Assembly (NCBI GenBank): GCA_910589375.1
Contig: CAJUTK010000002.1
Coordinates: 310,001 to 374,000, forward strand
Direction: 5' to 3'
DNA from: an uncultured Bacilli bacterium
GTDB lineage: Bacteria; Bacillota_I; Bacilli_A; RF39; UBA660
DNA: 64,000 nucleotides
Shown here one piece after another: positions 8,344 to 16,975 of this stretch. Numbering within the stretch: the stretch's first letter is position 1; each line of letters begins with the position of its first letter. Under the pieces are notes generated by a model. The model did not search any database. It saw only the letters and a program-made list of their open reading frames with translations, and had not been told where the DNA came from. Position numbers and translations under genes: made by a program.

Positions 8344-8411
8344 AAAAAAAGATGAGAAAACTCATCTTCGTGAATACTTGCGGATATTCATTATTATAAT
8401 GGGAAAATCTT
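8344..8411 (-). ncRNA. Candidate small RNA of about 70 nt
   Basis: A minus-strand promoter (TTAGAA-N17-TATAAT, 8446 to 8418) is followed by about 70 nt. These can fold a GAATAT/GTATTC hairpin (8373-8390) and end in a strong intrinsic terminator, stem AAGATGAG/CTCATCTT with a T7 tail. No ORF with a ribosome site lies inside. It ends just before the HIT promoter, so it could be an independent sRNA or an attenuated upstream start for the HIT gene. Inferred from sequence only. Confidence 0.4.
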
Positions 8412-8417
8412 ATAAAT

Positions 8418-8446
8418 ATTATACAAGTTCTTTCGTTTTTTTCTAA
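8418..8446 (-). promoter_or_regulatory. Minus-strand promoter for the candidate small RNA
   Basis: TTAGAA (8446-8441), 17-bp spacer, TATAAT (8423-8418). It overlaps the region of the divergent sufC promoter (TATAAT at 8454-8459 on +). Confidence 0.4.
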
Positions 8447-8478
8447 TTTTTAGTATAATACAAATTGGAGATGATTGG

Positions 8479-9267
8479 ATGCATACATTTGAGATAAGAA
8501 ATTTAACAGTAACAGTAGAGGGAAAAGAAATTTTATCAGATTTTTCTTTAGTTATCAAAAGTGGTGAGATTCACGCCATTATGGGTCCTAATGGGACAGG
8601 AAAAAGTACTTTAACTCGTGTTATTATGGGAGACGATAGTTATAAAATTGAAAGTGGTTCTATTACGTATGATGGGCAAGATATTACTAAACTTCCTGTC
8701 GATGAAAGAGCACATTTAGGAATCTTTTTAGGAATGCAATCTCCAATAGCAGTAGAGGGCGTTACAAATGCCGATTTCTTAAGAACAATTGTGTCGTCAA
8801 AGGAGAAGAAGAATTTTAAATTGTTTCCTTTTATTAAAGAATTAGATGCTACTATTGATAAGCTTTCTATGGATCATGACATGATAAATAGAGGCATTAA
8901 TCAAGGCTTTAGTGGTGGAGAAAGAAAAAAAAGTGAGATTCTTCAAATGCATTTATTAAAGCCAGATATGGTGCTTTTAGATGAAATAGATTCAGGTCTT
9001 GATGTTGATAGCTTAAAAATAGTAGGGGAGAATGTAACTGCTTATCAGGAAAATAGCAATTGTGGAGTTTTATTAATTACCCATTATCGTAGGCTACTAG
9101 AATACATTAAACCGGAATTTGTACATATTATGATGAATGGAAAGATAGTACAAAGTGGAGACTTTAGTTTAGTAGACTATATTGAACAAAACGGTTATGA
9201 AAAAATAGAGAAAAAACAAGTGAATCTTGGGACTTGTATCGTGAAGGAAATTACTCGTCATGAATAG
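8479..9267 (+). CDS. sufC: Fe-S assembly ATPase SufC
   Basis: An ABC-type ATPase that drives iron-sulfur cluster assembly on the SufB/D scaffold. The 262 residues include Walker A (GPNGTGKST, residues 37-45), the signature GFSGGERKKSE, Walker B (MVLLDEIDSGLD) and the switch His (LLITHYRR). The DEIDSGLD form and GGERKK signature distinguish SufC from transporter ATPases. It is first of a three-gene operon with an 8-nt overlap into the next gene. A TATAAT lies 20 nt before the start. Confidence 0.96.
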   Translation: MHTFEIRNLTVTVEGKEILSDFSLVIKSGEIHAIMGPNGTGKSTLTRVIMGDDSYKIESGSITYDGQDITKLPVDERAHLGIFLGMQSPIAVEGVTNADFLRTIVSSKEKKNFKLFPFIKELDATIDKLSMDHDMINRGINQGFSGGERKKSEILQMHLLKPDMVLLDEIDSGLDVDSLKIVGENVTAYQENSNCGVLLITHYRRLLEYIKPEFVHIMMNGKIVQSGDFSLVDYIEQNGYEKIEKKQVNLGTCIVKEITRHE

Positions 9268-10057
9268 AATAAAAATAGTAGAAGATAATGTGGAAGAAGT
9301 AAAGTTATCAAAAAAGGTAATGTTTACTATGAAGCCTGCTCAAAATGAATTTGATATTTCTCTTATTGAAATAAATATTTTAAAGAGTTGTGAGTTAGAG
9401 TTAGAACTTTCTTCCGTTGAAAAGAAAATAAAAGTAAATGTAGAGGTTCAAAAAGGAGCAGAGGTAAAATTATTTTTATATCAAAAGTTAGAAAATAGTA
9501 AAGTTCAATATAATTATCAAATAGGCAGTGGCGCTAATGTATGTGTATCTAAATTTCAGTTAGTAGCAGTTGGAAAAGAAATGATTTCTGCTCATTTATT
9601 AGGTGAAGGAGCTACTTTTGATTATATTTTAAAAGATATTTGTAGTGGAAAAGAAACACTCGACTATTATGTTTATCATGATGCTAAAAGTACAAATAGT
9701 AATGTTAAAAATAATATTGTTAGTGTTAGAAACGGAAAAATGACTGTTCAAGTATCTACTTTTATTCCAAAGGGAATGAAAGGAAGTATTGCCAATCAAA
9801 ACAATAGAATTATTAGTCTAAATGAAAAGAGAAATGGGATTAGACCAAATCTTTATATTGACGAATATGATGTAGTAGCTAATCATTCTGCTTTAATTGG
9901 AAAATTTAGTGGAGAAGAAATTTTTTATTTACAAAGTAGGGGAATTTCAAAAGAGGAAGCTACTCGATTATTGCTAAAGGGATTTTTATTTAGTGATATT
10001 ACAAATAAGAAGATGAAAAAAGAAATAGATAAGGCAACAAAGCAGGAGTGGAGGTGA
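9260..10057 (+). CDS. sufD: Short SufD/SufB-family scaffold protein
   Basis: A 265-residue beta-helix scaffold of the SUF pathway, much shorter than typical SufD or SufB (about 400-470 residues). The C-terminal part is diagnostic: PNLYIDEYDVVANHSALIG and EIFYLQSRGISKEEATRLLL. A His occupies the SufD-type position (ANHSA). The Cys expected for SufB in the PN-region is not seen, so SufD-like is the better name. No sufB follows in this operon. It overlaps sufC and is spaced 3 nt from sufS. It could be the single scaffold of a reduced SufC-SufB/D system. Confidence 0.85.
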   Translation: MNRIKIVEDNVEEVKLSKKVMFTMKPAQNEFDISLIEINILKSCELELELSSVEKKIKVNVEVQKGAEVKLFLYQKLENSKVQYNYQIGSGANVCVSKFQLVAVGKEMISAHLLGEGATFDYILKDICSGKETLDYYVYHDAKSTNSNVKNNIVSVRNGKMTVQVSTFIPKGMKGSIANQNNRIISLNEKRNGIRPNLYIDEYDVVANHSALIGKFSGEEIFYLQSRGISKEEATRLLLKGFLFSDITNKKMKKEIDKATKQEWR

Positions 10058-10060
10058 TTT

Positions 10061-11251
10061 ATGAATCGTGAAGATTTTTTAATGACAAAGCAAGACATTA
10101 TTTATTTAGATAGTGGAGCAACTACTTTAAAACCAAAAGTTTTAAGTGAAGCCATTAGCGAATATTACAATGACTATACAGCAAATGCCCATAGGGGTGA
10201 TTATGATATTAGTTTAAAGGTTGATACTTTATTTGAACGTACAAGATATTTAGTTAGCAATTTCATTAATGCAAACACAAATGAAGTAGCTTTTACTAAT
10301 AATGCAACAGATTCTCTTTCTAAAATTGTATTGGGATTTTTTGAAGATTATTTAGAAGAGGGCGACGAGGTTTTAATTACAAAGGCTGAACATGCTTCCA
10401 ATGTACTACCTTGGTTTGAACTTGCTAAAAGAAAAAAAATTATTATTCATTACATTCCTTTAGATGAACATTTAAAAGTAACGTTAGAAAATGTAAAAAA
10501 AGCGATTACGCCTAAAACAAAAGTAATTTCTTTAGCTCACGTTACCAATGTAGTAGGAGATGTAAGACCAATCAAAGAAATTACAAAATTAGCACATGAT
10601 GAAAATATTCTTGTAGTATGTGATGGAGCTCAAAGTGTCCCTCATATGGAAGTAGATGTAAAAGATTTAGATATAGACTTTTTAGTATTTTCTGCTCATA
10701 AGATGTGTGGACCAACAGGACTAGGGATTCTTTATGGAAAAGAAAAACTATTAAAACAATTTAGGCCTGTTATTGTAGGGGGAGGAATGAATTCTTCATT
10801 TGAGTTTGATGGTACTGTTATTTATAACGATATACCTCATTTCTTTGAAGCAGGCACTCCTAATATAGCAGGAGTAATCGGTTTTGGTTCTGTTATTGAA
10901 TATTTAGATTCTATTGGTATCAATAGAATAGAGGCCTATGAAAAAGAACTACGCAAATATGCTATAGAAAAATTAAAGGATGTGCCAAATATTATTCTTT
11001 ATAATGAAGAAAGCGAAGCAGGAATTATTACTTTCAATATCAAAGATATATTCTCACAAGATTTAGCTATTTATCTAAATAAATATCATATCTGTGTAAG
11101 AGCAGGAAATCACTGTGCCAAAATATTAAAAGATGATCTAGGTATTAAAAATACATGTCGTATGAGTCTTTACTTTTATAATACAAAAGAAGAAATTGAT
11201 AAATTGGTAGCTGCTCTTATGAATCCTAATATAAAAGAAGAGATACTATAA
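10061..11251 (+). CDS. sufS: Cysteine desulfurase SufS
   Basis: A PLP enzyme that takes sulfur from L-cysteine for Fe-S clusters. The 396 residues contain the PLP lysine motif SAHKMCGPTGLGILYGK (about residues 210-226), AHRGDYDIS near the N-terminus, and the active-site loop RAGNHCAKI carrying the persulfide Cys. The group II loop form identifies SufS rather than IscS. The start ATG follows GGAGGTGATTT. Third and last gene of the operon; sufU is not present next to it, so the sulfur acceptor is encoded elsewhere or absent. Confidence 0.95.
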   Translation: MNREDFLMTKQDIIYLDSGATTLKPKVLSEAISEYYNDYTANAHRGDYDISLKVDTLFERTRYLVSNFINANTNEVAFTNNATDSLSKIVLGFFEDYLEEGDEVLITKAEHASNVLPWFELAKRKKIIIHYIPLDEHLKVTLENVKKAITPKTKVISLAHVTNVVGDVRPIKEITKLAHDENILVVCDGAQSVPHMEVDVKDLDIDFLVFSAHKMCGPTGLGILYGKEKLLKQFRPVIVGGGMNSSFEFDGTVIYNDIPHFFEAGTPNIAGVIGFGSVIEYLDSIGINRIEAYEKELRKYAIEKLKDVPNIILYNEESEAGIITFNIKDIFSQDLAIYLNKYHICVRAGNHCAKILKDDLGIKNTCRMSLYFYNTKEEIDKLVAALMNPNIKEEIL

Positions 11252-11265
11252 GTATTTCTTTTTTT
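11238..11265 (+). terminator. Terminator overlapping the sufS stop
   Basis: AAGAGATACT / AGTATTTCTT, 10 pairs with one G-U, ATA loop, then T7. Confidence 0.7.
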
Positions 11266-11266
11266 A

Positions 11267-11275
11267 TGCTATAAT
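11267..11275 (+). promoter_or_regulatory. Extended -10 promoter of mutL
   Basis: TGCTATAAT directly after the sufS terminator, 16 nt before the mutL start. Confidence 0.5.
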
Positions 11276-11290
11276 GGAATAGGTGATTCT

Positions 11291-13045
11291 ATGGCAGTAG
11301 TAAAAGTATTAGATGAGATACTTGCAAATAAAATAGCAGCTGGAGAAGTAGTAGAAAGATGTTCTTCTGTTGTAAAAGAATTAGTAGAAAATAGTATAGA
11401 TGCGGGTAGTACTGAGATTAAAGTAGATTTATTAGAGTCTGGTACTAAAGAGATAAAGGTGATTGATAACGGAAAAGGAATGGATAGTGAGGATGCTCTT
11501 CTTTGCTTTTCACGTCATGCAACTAGTAAGATTTATAGAGAAGAAGATTTATATCGAATTGGAACACTTGGATTTAGAGGTGAAGCCTTAGCTTCTATTG
11601 CCTCTGTTTCTAAAGTAGAATTATCTACTTCTACAGGAGATATTGGTACTGTTGTTACTATTGCTGGTGGAAAATTAATTTCTACATCAAAGGGGGATAG
11701 TAGAAAAGGGACTATTATTAGTGTCAAAGAACTTTTTTATAATACTCCTGCTAGATTAAAGCATTTAAAAAGTTTATATGCAGAATTAGCCAATATTACA
11801 GAGTATATGAATAAGCTAGCTTTATCTCATCCAGAGATTCGTTTCAGTTTATCTAATGATGGAAAAGAAATCTTCAAAACGGATGGTAGTGGACAGTTAT
11901 TAAAAGTAATTCATTATATTTATGGTGCTTCTATGGCTAAAAAAATGATAGAGGTGCATGCTTCTAATTCTGATTATGACATAGAAGGGTATATTAGTTT
12001 ACCAGAGGTGCATCGCTCTAACAGAAATGGAATGATTACTCTCGTAAATGGTAGAATTGTAAGAAACTCAGAACTTAATAGATGGATGAAAGAAGGATAT
12101 CATTCTTATCAACCTGAAAATAGATATCCTATTGTTGTTTTAAATATTAAAGTAGATACTAGTATTATTGATGTGAATATTCATCCTACTAAAATGGATA
12201 TTAAGTTTGGAAAGCAAGAAGAACTGAACCAACTTGTTTATGATGTGATTGTAAATTCATTAAAGAAAAAGACGTTAATTCCTCATATTGAAGAAAAAAC
12301 GGAGCCAAAACCAAAAGTGAAATATGAAACATTTACTTTAAATTTTGATGAGGTAAAAGAACCTGATGTAGAATTAGTTGTAAATTCCGATTTAGCAAGG
12401 GAAGAAAAAATAGAAAATAAAATAGAAGGGATAGAAATACATGAAGATGTAAAGGAGAAGTTGCCAATACTTTATCCTGTTGGTTTAGTTCATGGAACCT
12501 ATATCATTTGTCAAAATGAGACTGGTATGTACTTAATTGATCAGCATGCTGCTAAGGAAAGAATTAATTATGAATTAGTTAGGGATAAATTGTTACATCC
12601 GAAAAAAGAGTCAGTTACTATGTTGATTCCTATTACTTTAGAGTATCCAGCAAATGAATTTATGATTTTAAAGGAAAATTTTGAATTGTTGCGCTCTATG
12701 AATTTTGATATTGAAGAGTTTGGCATGAATTCCGTTATTATAAAGGCTCATCCAGTCTGGATACCAACAGATTATGAAGAAGATAACATTAAAAGAATTT
12801 TAGAAACTGTTATCTATAAGGAAAAAAATTTCGATTTACAATTATTCTATGACCATGTTTCGGCAACTGCAGCATGTAAAATGAGTATTAAAGCTAATAC
12901 TAATATTACATTAGAGGAGATGGAAATTCTGATTAAGGATTTGAGAAATTGTGAGAATCCTTTTAACTGCCCACATGGACGTCCAACAGTAGTATATTAT
13001 TCTAAGCAAGATTTAGAAAAAATGTTTAAGCGTAGTGGTTTTTAA
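11291..13045 (+). CDS. mutL: DNA mismatch repair protein MutL
   Basis: A GHKL ATPase and nicking endonuclease of mismatch repair. The 584 residues show the N-terminal ATPase motifs (IAAGEVVERCSSVVKELVEN, GFRGEALASIASVS) and the C-terminal endonuclease/dimer region with DQHAAKERINYE at about residue 417. The Zn-linked CPHGRPTVV near the C-terminus is also present. MutL proteins with DQHAxxERxxYE nick DNA and usually occur in organisms without MutH. mutS is not next to it, unlike in many Bacilli. It has its own promoter. Confidence 0.97.
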   Translation: MAVVKVLDEILANKIAAGEVVERCSSVVKELVENSIDAGSTEIKVDLLESGTKEIKVIDNGKGMDSEDALLCFSRHATSKIYREEDLYRIGTLGFRGEALASIASVSKVELSTSTGDIGTVVTIAGGKLISTSKGDSRKGTIISVKELFYNTPARLKHLKSLYAELANITEYMNKLALSHPEIRFSLSNDGKEIFKTDGSGQLLKVIHYIYGASMAKKMIEVHASNSDYDIEGYISLPEVHRSNRNGMITLVNGRIVRNSELNRWMKEGYHSYQPENRYPIVVLNIKVDTSIIDVNIHPTKMDIKFGKQEELNQLVYDVIVNSLKKKTLIPHIEEKTEPKPKVKYETFTLNFDEVKEPDVELVVNSDLAREEKIENKIEGIEIHEDVKEKLPILYPVGLVHGTYIICQNETGMYLIDQHAAKERINYELVRDKLLHPKKESVTMLIPITLEYPANEFMILKENFELLRSMNFDIEEFGMNSVIIKAHPVWIPTDYEEDNIKRILETVIYKEKNFDLQLFYDHVSATAACKMSIKANTNITLEEMEILIKDLRNCENPFNCPHGRPTVVYYSKQDLEKMFKRSGF

Positions 13046-13087
13046 TACTAGATTATGATATAATATTTTTAATATGGAAGGTGAATT

Positions 13088-13537
13088 ATGAAAAAGATAA
13101 AAGGCTTAATTTTAGGGACTGTTTGCATTTCCCTTTTGAGCGGATGTGGAGAAAAGGAAAAAACTTTAAATTGTAGTTATAACATATCAGAGGATAATAA
13201 TGCTAGAATGGAATATGTAATTAATTTTGATCAAAAAGGAGAAAAATTACTTTCCTATACGCAGAGTGCTGTTATGGATTATGGGGATACAAAGACTGAT
13301 GAAGAACTTGAAAGTGAATATGAAAATTCTAAAGATTCCTGCGATTCTTATAAAGATATGAAGGGTACAAAGTGCGATGTTGCTAAAAATAAAAAAGAAG
13401 TTCGCTTTGATTTAAAAGTAACTCTTTCTGAATTAGACGATTCAGCAAAAGAAAAACTATTTATTTCAGAAATAGAAAACAAATCGTATGATGAGTTCAA
13501 AACTTATATGGCAGATTCTGGTTTTACATGCAAATAA
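13088..13537 (+). CDS. Small lipoprotein, unknown
   Basis: A 149-residue protein with a lipoprotein signal: basic MKK start, hydrophobic core and lipobox LLSGC (Cys at residue 20). The mature part is charged and contains five further Cys residues, including the C-terminal one, which could form disulfides outside the cell. It resembles the lipoprotein at 22778 in size and style (both end close to a Cys after a short mixed alpha/beta domain), but this is a weak likeness. The ribosome site is GGAAGGTG. A terminator follows at once. No function assigned. Confidence 0.8.
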   Translation: MKKIKGLILGTVCISLLSGCGEKEKTLNCSYNISEDNNARMEYVINFDQKGEKLLSYTQSAVMDYGDTKTDEELESEYENSKDSCDSYKDMKGTKCDVAKNKKEVRFDLKVTLSELDDSAKEKLFISEIENKSYDEFKTYMADSGFTCK

Positions 13538-13557
13538 AGATAGTAATATCTTTTTTT
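13536..13557 (+). terminator. Terminator after lipoprotein gene
   Basis: AAAGATA / TATCTTT stem with GTAA loop and T-tract. Confidence 0.65.
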
Positions 13558-13607
13558 GTAAACAAAAAGATAACTTTATGATATAATTTTAATGTGGAGG
13601 GAATAAA

Positions 13608-15023
13608 ATGAATGAAAAAAACAATGAAAAAATTACATCTAGGGATGTAGATTTTGCTAAATGGTATACTGATGTTTGTAGAGTAGCTGATTTAGTAGAC
13701 TATTCTTCTGTAAAAGGAAGTATGATTATTCGTCCATATGGTTATGCTATATGGGAAAATATTGTATCTATTTTAGACAAGAAGTTTAAAGAGACTGGGC
13801 ATGTGAATGTACAGATGCCGATGTTTATTCCCGAAAGTTTATTTAATATTGAAAAAGAGCATGTAGAAGGTTTTGCTCCAGAGGTAGCAGTTGTTACTCA
13901 TGGTGGCAAAGAAGAACTTGCAGATAAAATGATTGTAAGACCTACTAGTGAGGTATTATTTTGTGAACATTTCAAAAAAATTATAAAATCTTATCGTGAC
14001 TTACCACTTCTTTATAATCAATGGTGTACAATTGTAAGATGGGAAAAAGAAACAAGACCATTTTTAAGAAGTAGAGAAATATTATGGCAAGAGGGACATA
14101 CAATGCATGCTACTAAAGAGGAAGCATTACAAGAAACATTACGTATGTTAGAGGTTTATAAGGATGTTCAAGAGAACTATTTAGCACTTGCTGTTGTAAC
14201 TGGAAAGAAAACAGAAAAAGAAAAGTTTGCTGGGGCAGAGGCATCCTATACTATTGAGGCTATGATGTATGATGGAGTAGCACTTCAAAATGGGACTAGT
14301 CATTATTTTGGAAATGGGTTTGCAAAAGCATTCAATATCCAATTTTTAAATAAAGATAATGTATTAGAAACTCCATATCAAACATCATGGGGAGTAACTA
14401 CTCGTATGATAGGATCTTTAATTATGACACACGGAGATGACCATGGTCTAGTTTTACCACCTAAGATAGCTCCTACTAAAGTAGCAATTATCCCAATTGG
14501 TGATGTAGAGGAAGTAGTTTCTGGTATTACTGAAAGATTAAAAGAAAAAGAAATAACTTTCTTAGTTGATAGAACGGATAAATCTCCAGGATATAAATTT
14601 GCAGAAGCAGAAGTAAAGGGTTACCCAATCCGCTTAGAAATAGGAAAAAGAGATTTAGAAAATAATGAGGTTACTTTAGTTAGAAGAGATACTTTGGAGA
14701 AAATAAAAGTTTCTAAAGAAGAGGCCGTTACTAAGATTGAAGAATTACTTGTAGATATTCAAAATAACTTATTTGAAAGTGCTAAAAAGAGAAGGGATTC
14801 TAAGATTTATGAAGTTTCTACTTATGAGGAATTTTTAAATACTACAAAAGAGAAAACTGGTTTTATCAAGACAAAATGGTGTGGAGAACAAGTTTGTGAA
14901 GATAAGATAAAAGAAGATACAACTTATAAATCAAGATGTATTATAGGGGATGCACAAGATGGTAACTGTGTATGCTGTGGTAAAAAAGCGAAGTATGAAA
15001 TCTATTTTGGAAAACAATATTAG
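13608..15023 (+). CDS. proS: Prolyl-tRNA synthetase, archaeal/eukaryal type
   Basis: Charges tRNA-Pro. The 471-residue length lacks the large bacterial editing insertion, and the C-terminus has the extra domain ending in a Tyr (YFGKQY) with clustered Cys residues (WCGEQVC and CVCCGKK), typical of the archaeal/eukaryal ProRS type. Class II motifs are visible: motif 2 in FLRSREILWQEGHT and motif 3 in GDDHGLVLPPKIAP. An extended -10 (TGATATAAT) lies about 30 nt upstream and the start follows GTGGAGGGA. It is coupled to frr, 8 nt apart. Confidence 0.96.
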   Translation: MNEKNNEKITSRDVDFAKWYTDVCRVADLVDYSSVKGSMIIRPYGYAIWENIVSILDKKFKETGHVNVQMPMFIPESLFNIEKEHVEGFAPEVAVVTHGGKEELADKMIVRPTSEVLFCEHFKKIIKSYRDLPLLYNQWCTIVRWEKETRPFLRSREILWQEGHTMHATKEEALQETLRMLEVYKDVQENYLALAVVTGKKTEKEKFAGAEASYTIEAMMYDGVALQNGTSHYFGNGFAKAFNIQFLNKDNVLETPYQTSWGVTTRMIGSLIMTHGDDHGLVLPPKIAPTKVAIIPIGDVEEVVSGITERLKEKEITFLVDRTDKSPGYKFAEAEVKGYPIRLEIGKRDLENNEVTLVRRDTLEKIKVSKEEAVTKIEELLVDIQNNLFESAKKRRDSKIYEVSTYEEFLNTTKEKTGFIKTKWCGEQVCEDKIKEDTTYKSRCIIGDAQDGNCVCCGKKAKYEIYFGKQY

Positions 15024-15031
15024 GAGGATAT

Positions 15032-15577
15032 ATGATAGAAGAGATTTTAGAAAATACGGAAATAGAAATGGTTAGTGCCATTGAGAACATGGAGAAGAGA
15101 TTTTTAAATATTCGTGCAGGGCGTGCTAATCCTGCAATGCTAGATGGTGTTATGGTTTCTTATTACGGGGTAGATACACCTTTAAAGCAATTAGCGACTA
15201 TTTCTATACCTGAAGCAAGACAGCTAGCTATAAAGCCCTTTGATCGTAGTTCTATAAGCGCTATTGAAAAGGGAATTTATGAAGCAAATATTGGAATTAC
15301 ACCAAATAATAATGGAGAAGTAATTATTCTAAATATTCCAGCACTTACAGAGGATACTAGAAGAGAATATGTAAAACAGGCAAAGGGGTATGCTGAAGAT
15401 TGCCGTATTGTACTCAGAAATATTAGACAAGATGCGAATAAAGCAATTGGTAAATTAGAAGTACCAGAAGATGATATCAAATCTGGTGAAGAAGCTGTTC
15501 AAGAATTAATCAATAAATATAATAAAGAAGTAGATGAAAAATTTAAAGTAAAAGAAACTGAATTGATGAGTGTTTAG
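15032..15577 (+). CDS. frr: Ribosome recycling factor
   Basis: Splits post-termination ribosomes together with EF-G. The 181-residue length and sequence fit: RAGRANPAMLDGVMVSYYG near the N-terminus, TISIPEARQLAIKPFD, and the C-terminal NIRQDANKAIGKLE. Three-helix bundle plus small beta domain is expected. It follows proS directly (AGGAGG before ATG) rather than the more common pyrH. Confidence 0.97.
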   Translation: MIEEILENTEIEMVSAIENMEKRFLNIRAGRANPAMLDGVMVSYYGVDTPLKQLATISIPEARQLAIKPFDRSSISAIEKGIYEANIGITPNNNGEVIILNIPALTEDTRREYVKQAKGYAEDCRIVLRNIRQDANKAIGKLEVPEDDIKSGEEAVQELINKYNKEVDEKFKVKETELMSV

Positions 15578-15588
15578 ATTGTAGAAAT

Positions 15589-15617
15589 TTGACTTTTTTA
15601 GTGTAATATGCTATTTT
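15589..15617 (+). promoter_or_regulatory. Promoter of the two-repeat miniprotein gene
   Basis: TTGACT (15589-15594), 17-bp spacer, TATTTT (15612-15617) with TGC in front (extended -10). Confidence 0.55.
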
Positions 15618-15640
15618 ATACCGCAGAAGGGGGATTTTCT

Positions 15641-15826
15641 ATGGAAGAAAGTAAGTATTATACTGATCCAAATGGTAATGTATGGGTTAGTGAAGAAGAC
15701 TATAAAGCATATGCAGCTAGGGTAGAAACTAGTTATGTTGCACCAGATGCTACAGTGTGGGCTAGTAAAGCAGATTACGATGCTTATGGTGCTCAAACAC
15801 AAGAAGAGACTGCTAAGAGTCGCTAA
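15641..15826 (+). CDS. 61-residue protein made of two PDG-VWAS-YxAY repeats
   Basis: The protein contains two tandem copies of a repeat of about 20 residues: YYTDPNGNVWVSEEDYKAY and SYVAPDATVWASKADYDAY. The same repeat occurs at least six times in the large surface protein at 62015 (consensus APDGSVWASEAEYQAY). No signal peptide or membrane helix is present, so this version should be cytosolic. ATG 15641 is chosen over an upstream in-frame ATG (15608) because AAGGGGG lies at the right distance and the upstream one overlaps the promoter. It has its own promoter and terminator. No described family recognised. Confidence 0.75.
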   Translation: MEESKYYTDPNGNVWVSEEDYKAYAARVETSYVAPDATVWASKADYDAYGAQTQEETAKSR

Positions 15827-15831
15827 TAAAA

Positions 15832-15858
15832 AAGGAATTTTGACTAATTCCTTTTTTT
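15832..15858 (+). terminator. Terminator after the miniprotein gene
   Basis: AAGGAATT / AATTCCTT stem, 6-nt loop, T7 tail. Confidence 0.85.
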
Positions 15859-15895
15859 ATGTTAGTATATCCTGAGAAAAAAAGGGGGAAAAAGG

Positions 15896-16966
15896 ATGGA
15901 AAAAGGGTTGAAATTTTTTCAAAATAGCTTCTTAGATGGAAAAAAGAAAATGGGAAGAAGAGTGACAACTTCTAAGTGTCTTACAATGGGAGATTGCGTA
16001 TTTTTATCTTCATCAAGTCTTAATTCCTCTAATGAACCTATAGAAATATTGTTTTTTATAGGGGAGGAAGCTAGATTTTTAGGAAAAAGAGTAACAATTG
16101 AATCTGTAAGTGTTGATGAAAACTTTAATGTTATTTATAGAGTAGCATATGATAGCGGTTGTAGAACCTCTGTAGATCAAAAACTTTTAGAAAGCGAGTT
16201 TGTTTTTCAAACTAGAATGGATTTAGAAAGAAGAACAACAATGATTTCTGCTCAACTAGGATTAAATGCACCTAGAAAAGTAGAATCATCTCCGCTTGTA
16301 AAAAAAGAAGATTTAGTTTCACCAAGAGAAATTGCTTTCCCTTTACCTGCTTCTTTAGAACCTATAAAAAAACAGGAGAAGCAAGTAGATATTCAGATAG
16401 ATGAAATTTTAAATTATTTACAAATGCCGTGTACTAGTAATGATTTTCAACAAGTTTACGAGGTTTTTAAAGTATATAAATTTCTTGTTCAAAATGGAAA
16501 GTATGATAAGGCCATTTTAAAAGATTATTTATCATCACCTCCTCCAGAGGTAGAAGTAGATGAGTCAAAATTATCAGAAGAAAGAAAGGTAGCTTTCGTT
16601 TTGCAACATTTACTTTCTAAAGTGGGTGTTAAAACTAAGATTGTTATATCACAAAATAAGAAGACAGGGTTACTACACGATGCTGTTTTAGTTAATTTAT
16701 CTAAAAATTGGTATTTCTTTGATGTTGAACATGAAAGAGAATTTAATAGTAATTTGCTATTAGGAAGTTTTTCAATGGCTGCTTTAGGATTAGAAGAGTA
16801 TACAAAGTATTATGAAGTGATGGGTGTTTTTTCAGAAATAGGAAGTAATCAGTTATATTCTCTTCCAATTAGTGTATCTAAAATTGGTATTTATTCTATG
16901 ATAAAGAAGGGTATTGATAGACAATTATCTGATCTTACTTATTCTAAAGGAGAAAAAAAGATATAA
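15896..16966 (+). CDS. Transglutaminase-like fold protein, probable inactive paralogue
   Basis: A 356-residue cytosolic protein. The C-terminal domain shows His261 and Asp276 with the 15-residue interval of the transglutaminase-like triad (HDAVLVNLSKNWYFFD), preceded by Gly244. The expected nucleophile, 15 residues before that Gly, is Glu229, so the enzyme is likely inactive or used for binding. The N-terminal 140 residues are of unknown fold with a few Cys. The central segment FKVYKFLVQNGKYDKAI resembles the helix that precedes transglutaminase cores. A frameshifted relative follows 9 nt later. The ribosome site is GGGGGAAAAAGG. Confidence 0.65.
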   Translation: MEKGLKFFQNSFLDGKKKMGRRVTTSKCLTMGDCVFLSSSSLNSSNEPIEILFFIGEEARFLGKRVTIESVSVDENFNVIYRVAYDSGCRTSVDQKLLESEFVFQTRMDLERRTTMISAQLGLNAPRKVESSPLVKKEDLVSPREIAFPLPASLEPIKKQEKQVDIQIDEILNYLQMPCTSNDFQQVYEVFKVYKFLVQNGKYDKAILKDYLSSPPPEVEVDESKLSEERKVAFVLQHLLSKVGVKTKIVISQNKKTGLLHDAVLVNLSKNWYFFDVEHEREFNSNLLLGSFSMAALGLEEYTKYYEVMGVFSEIGSNQLYSLPISVSKIGIYSMIKKGIDRQLSDLTYSKGEKKI

Positions 16967-16975
16967 GAGGTATTT

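Noticed and set aside
8344..8411. The small RNA candidate as SRP RNA or 6S RNA
   Set aside because: It lacks the conserved SRP apical GGAA-type loop and internal bulges, and is too short for 6S RNA.
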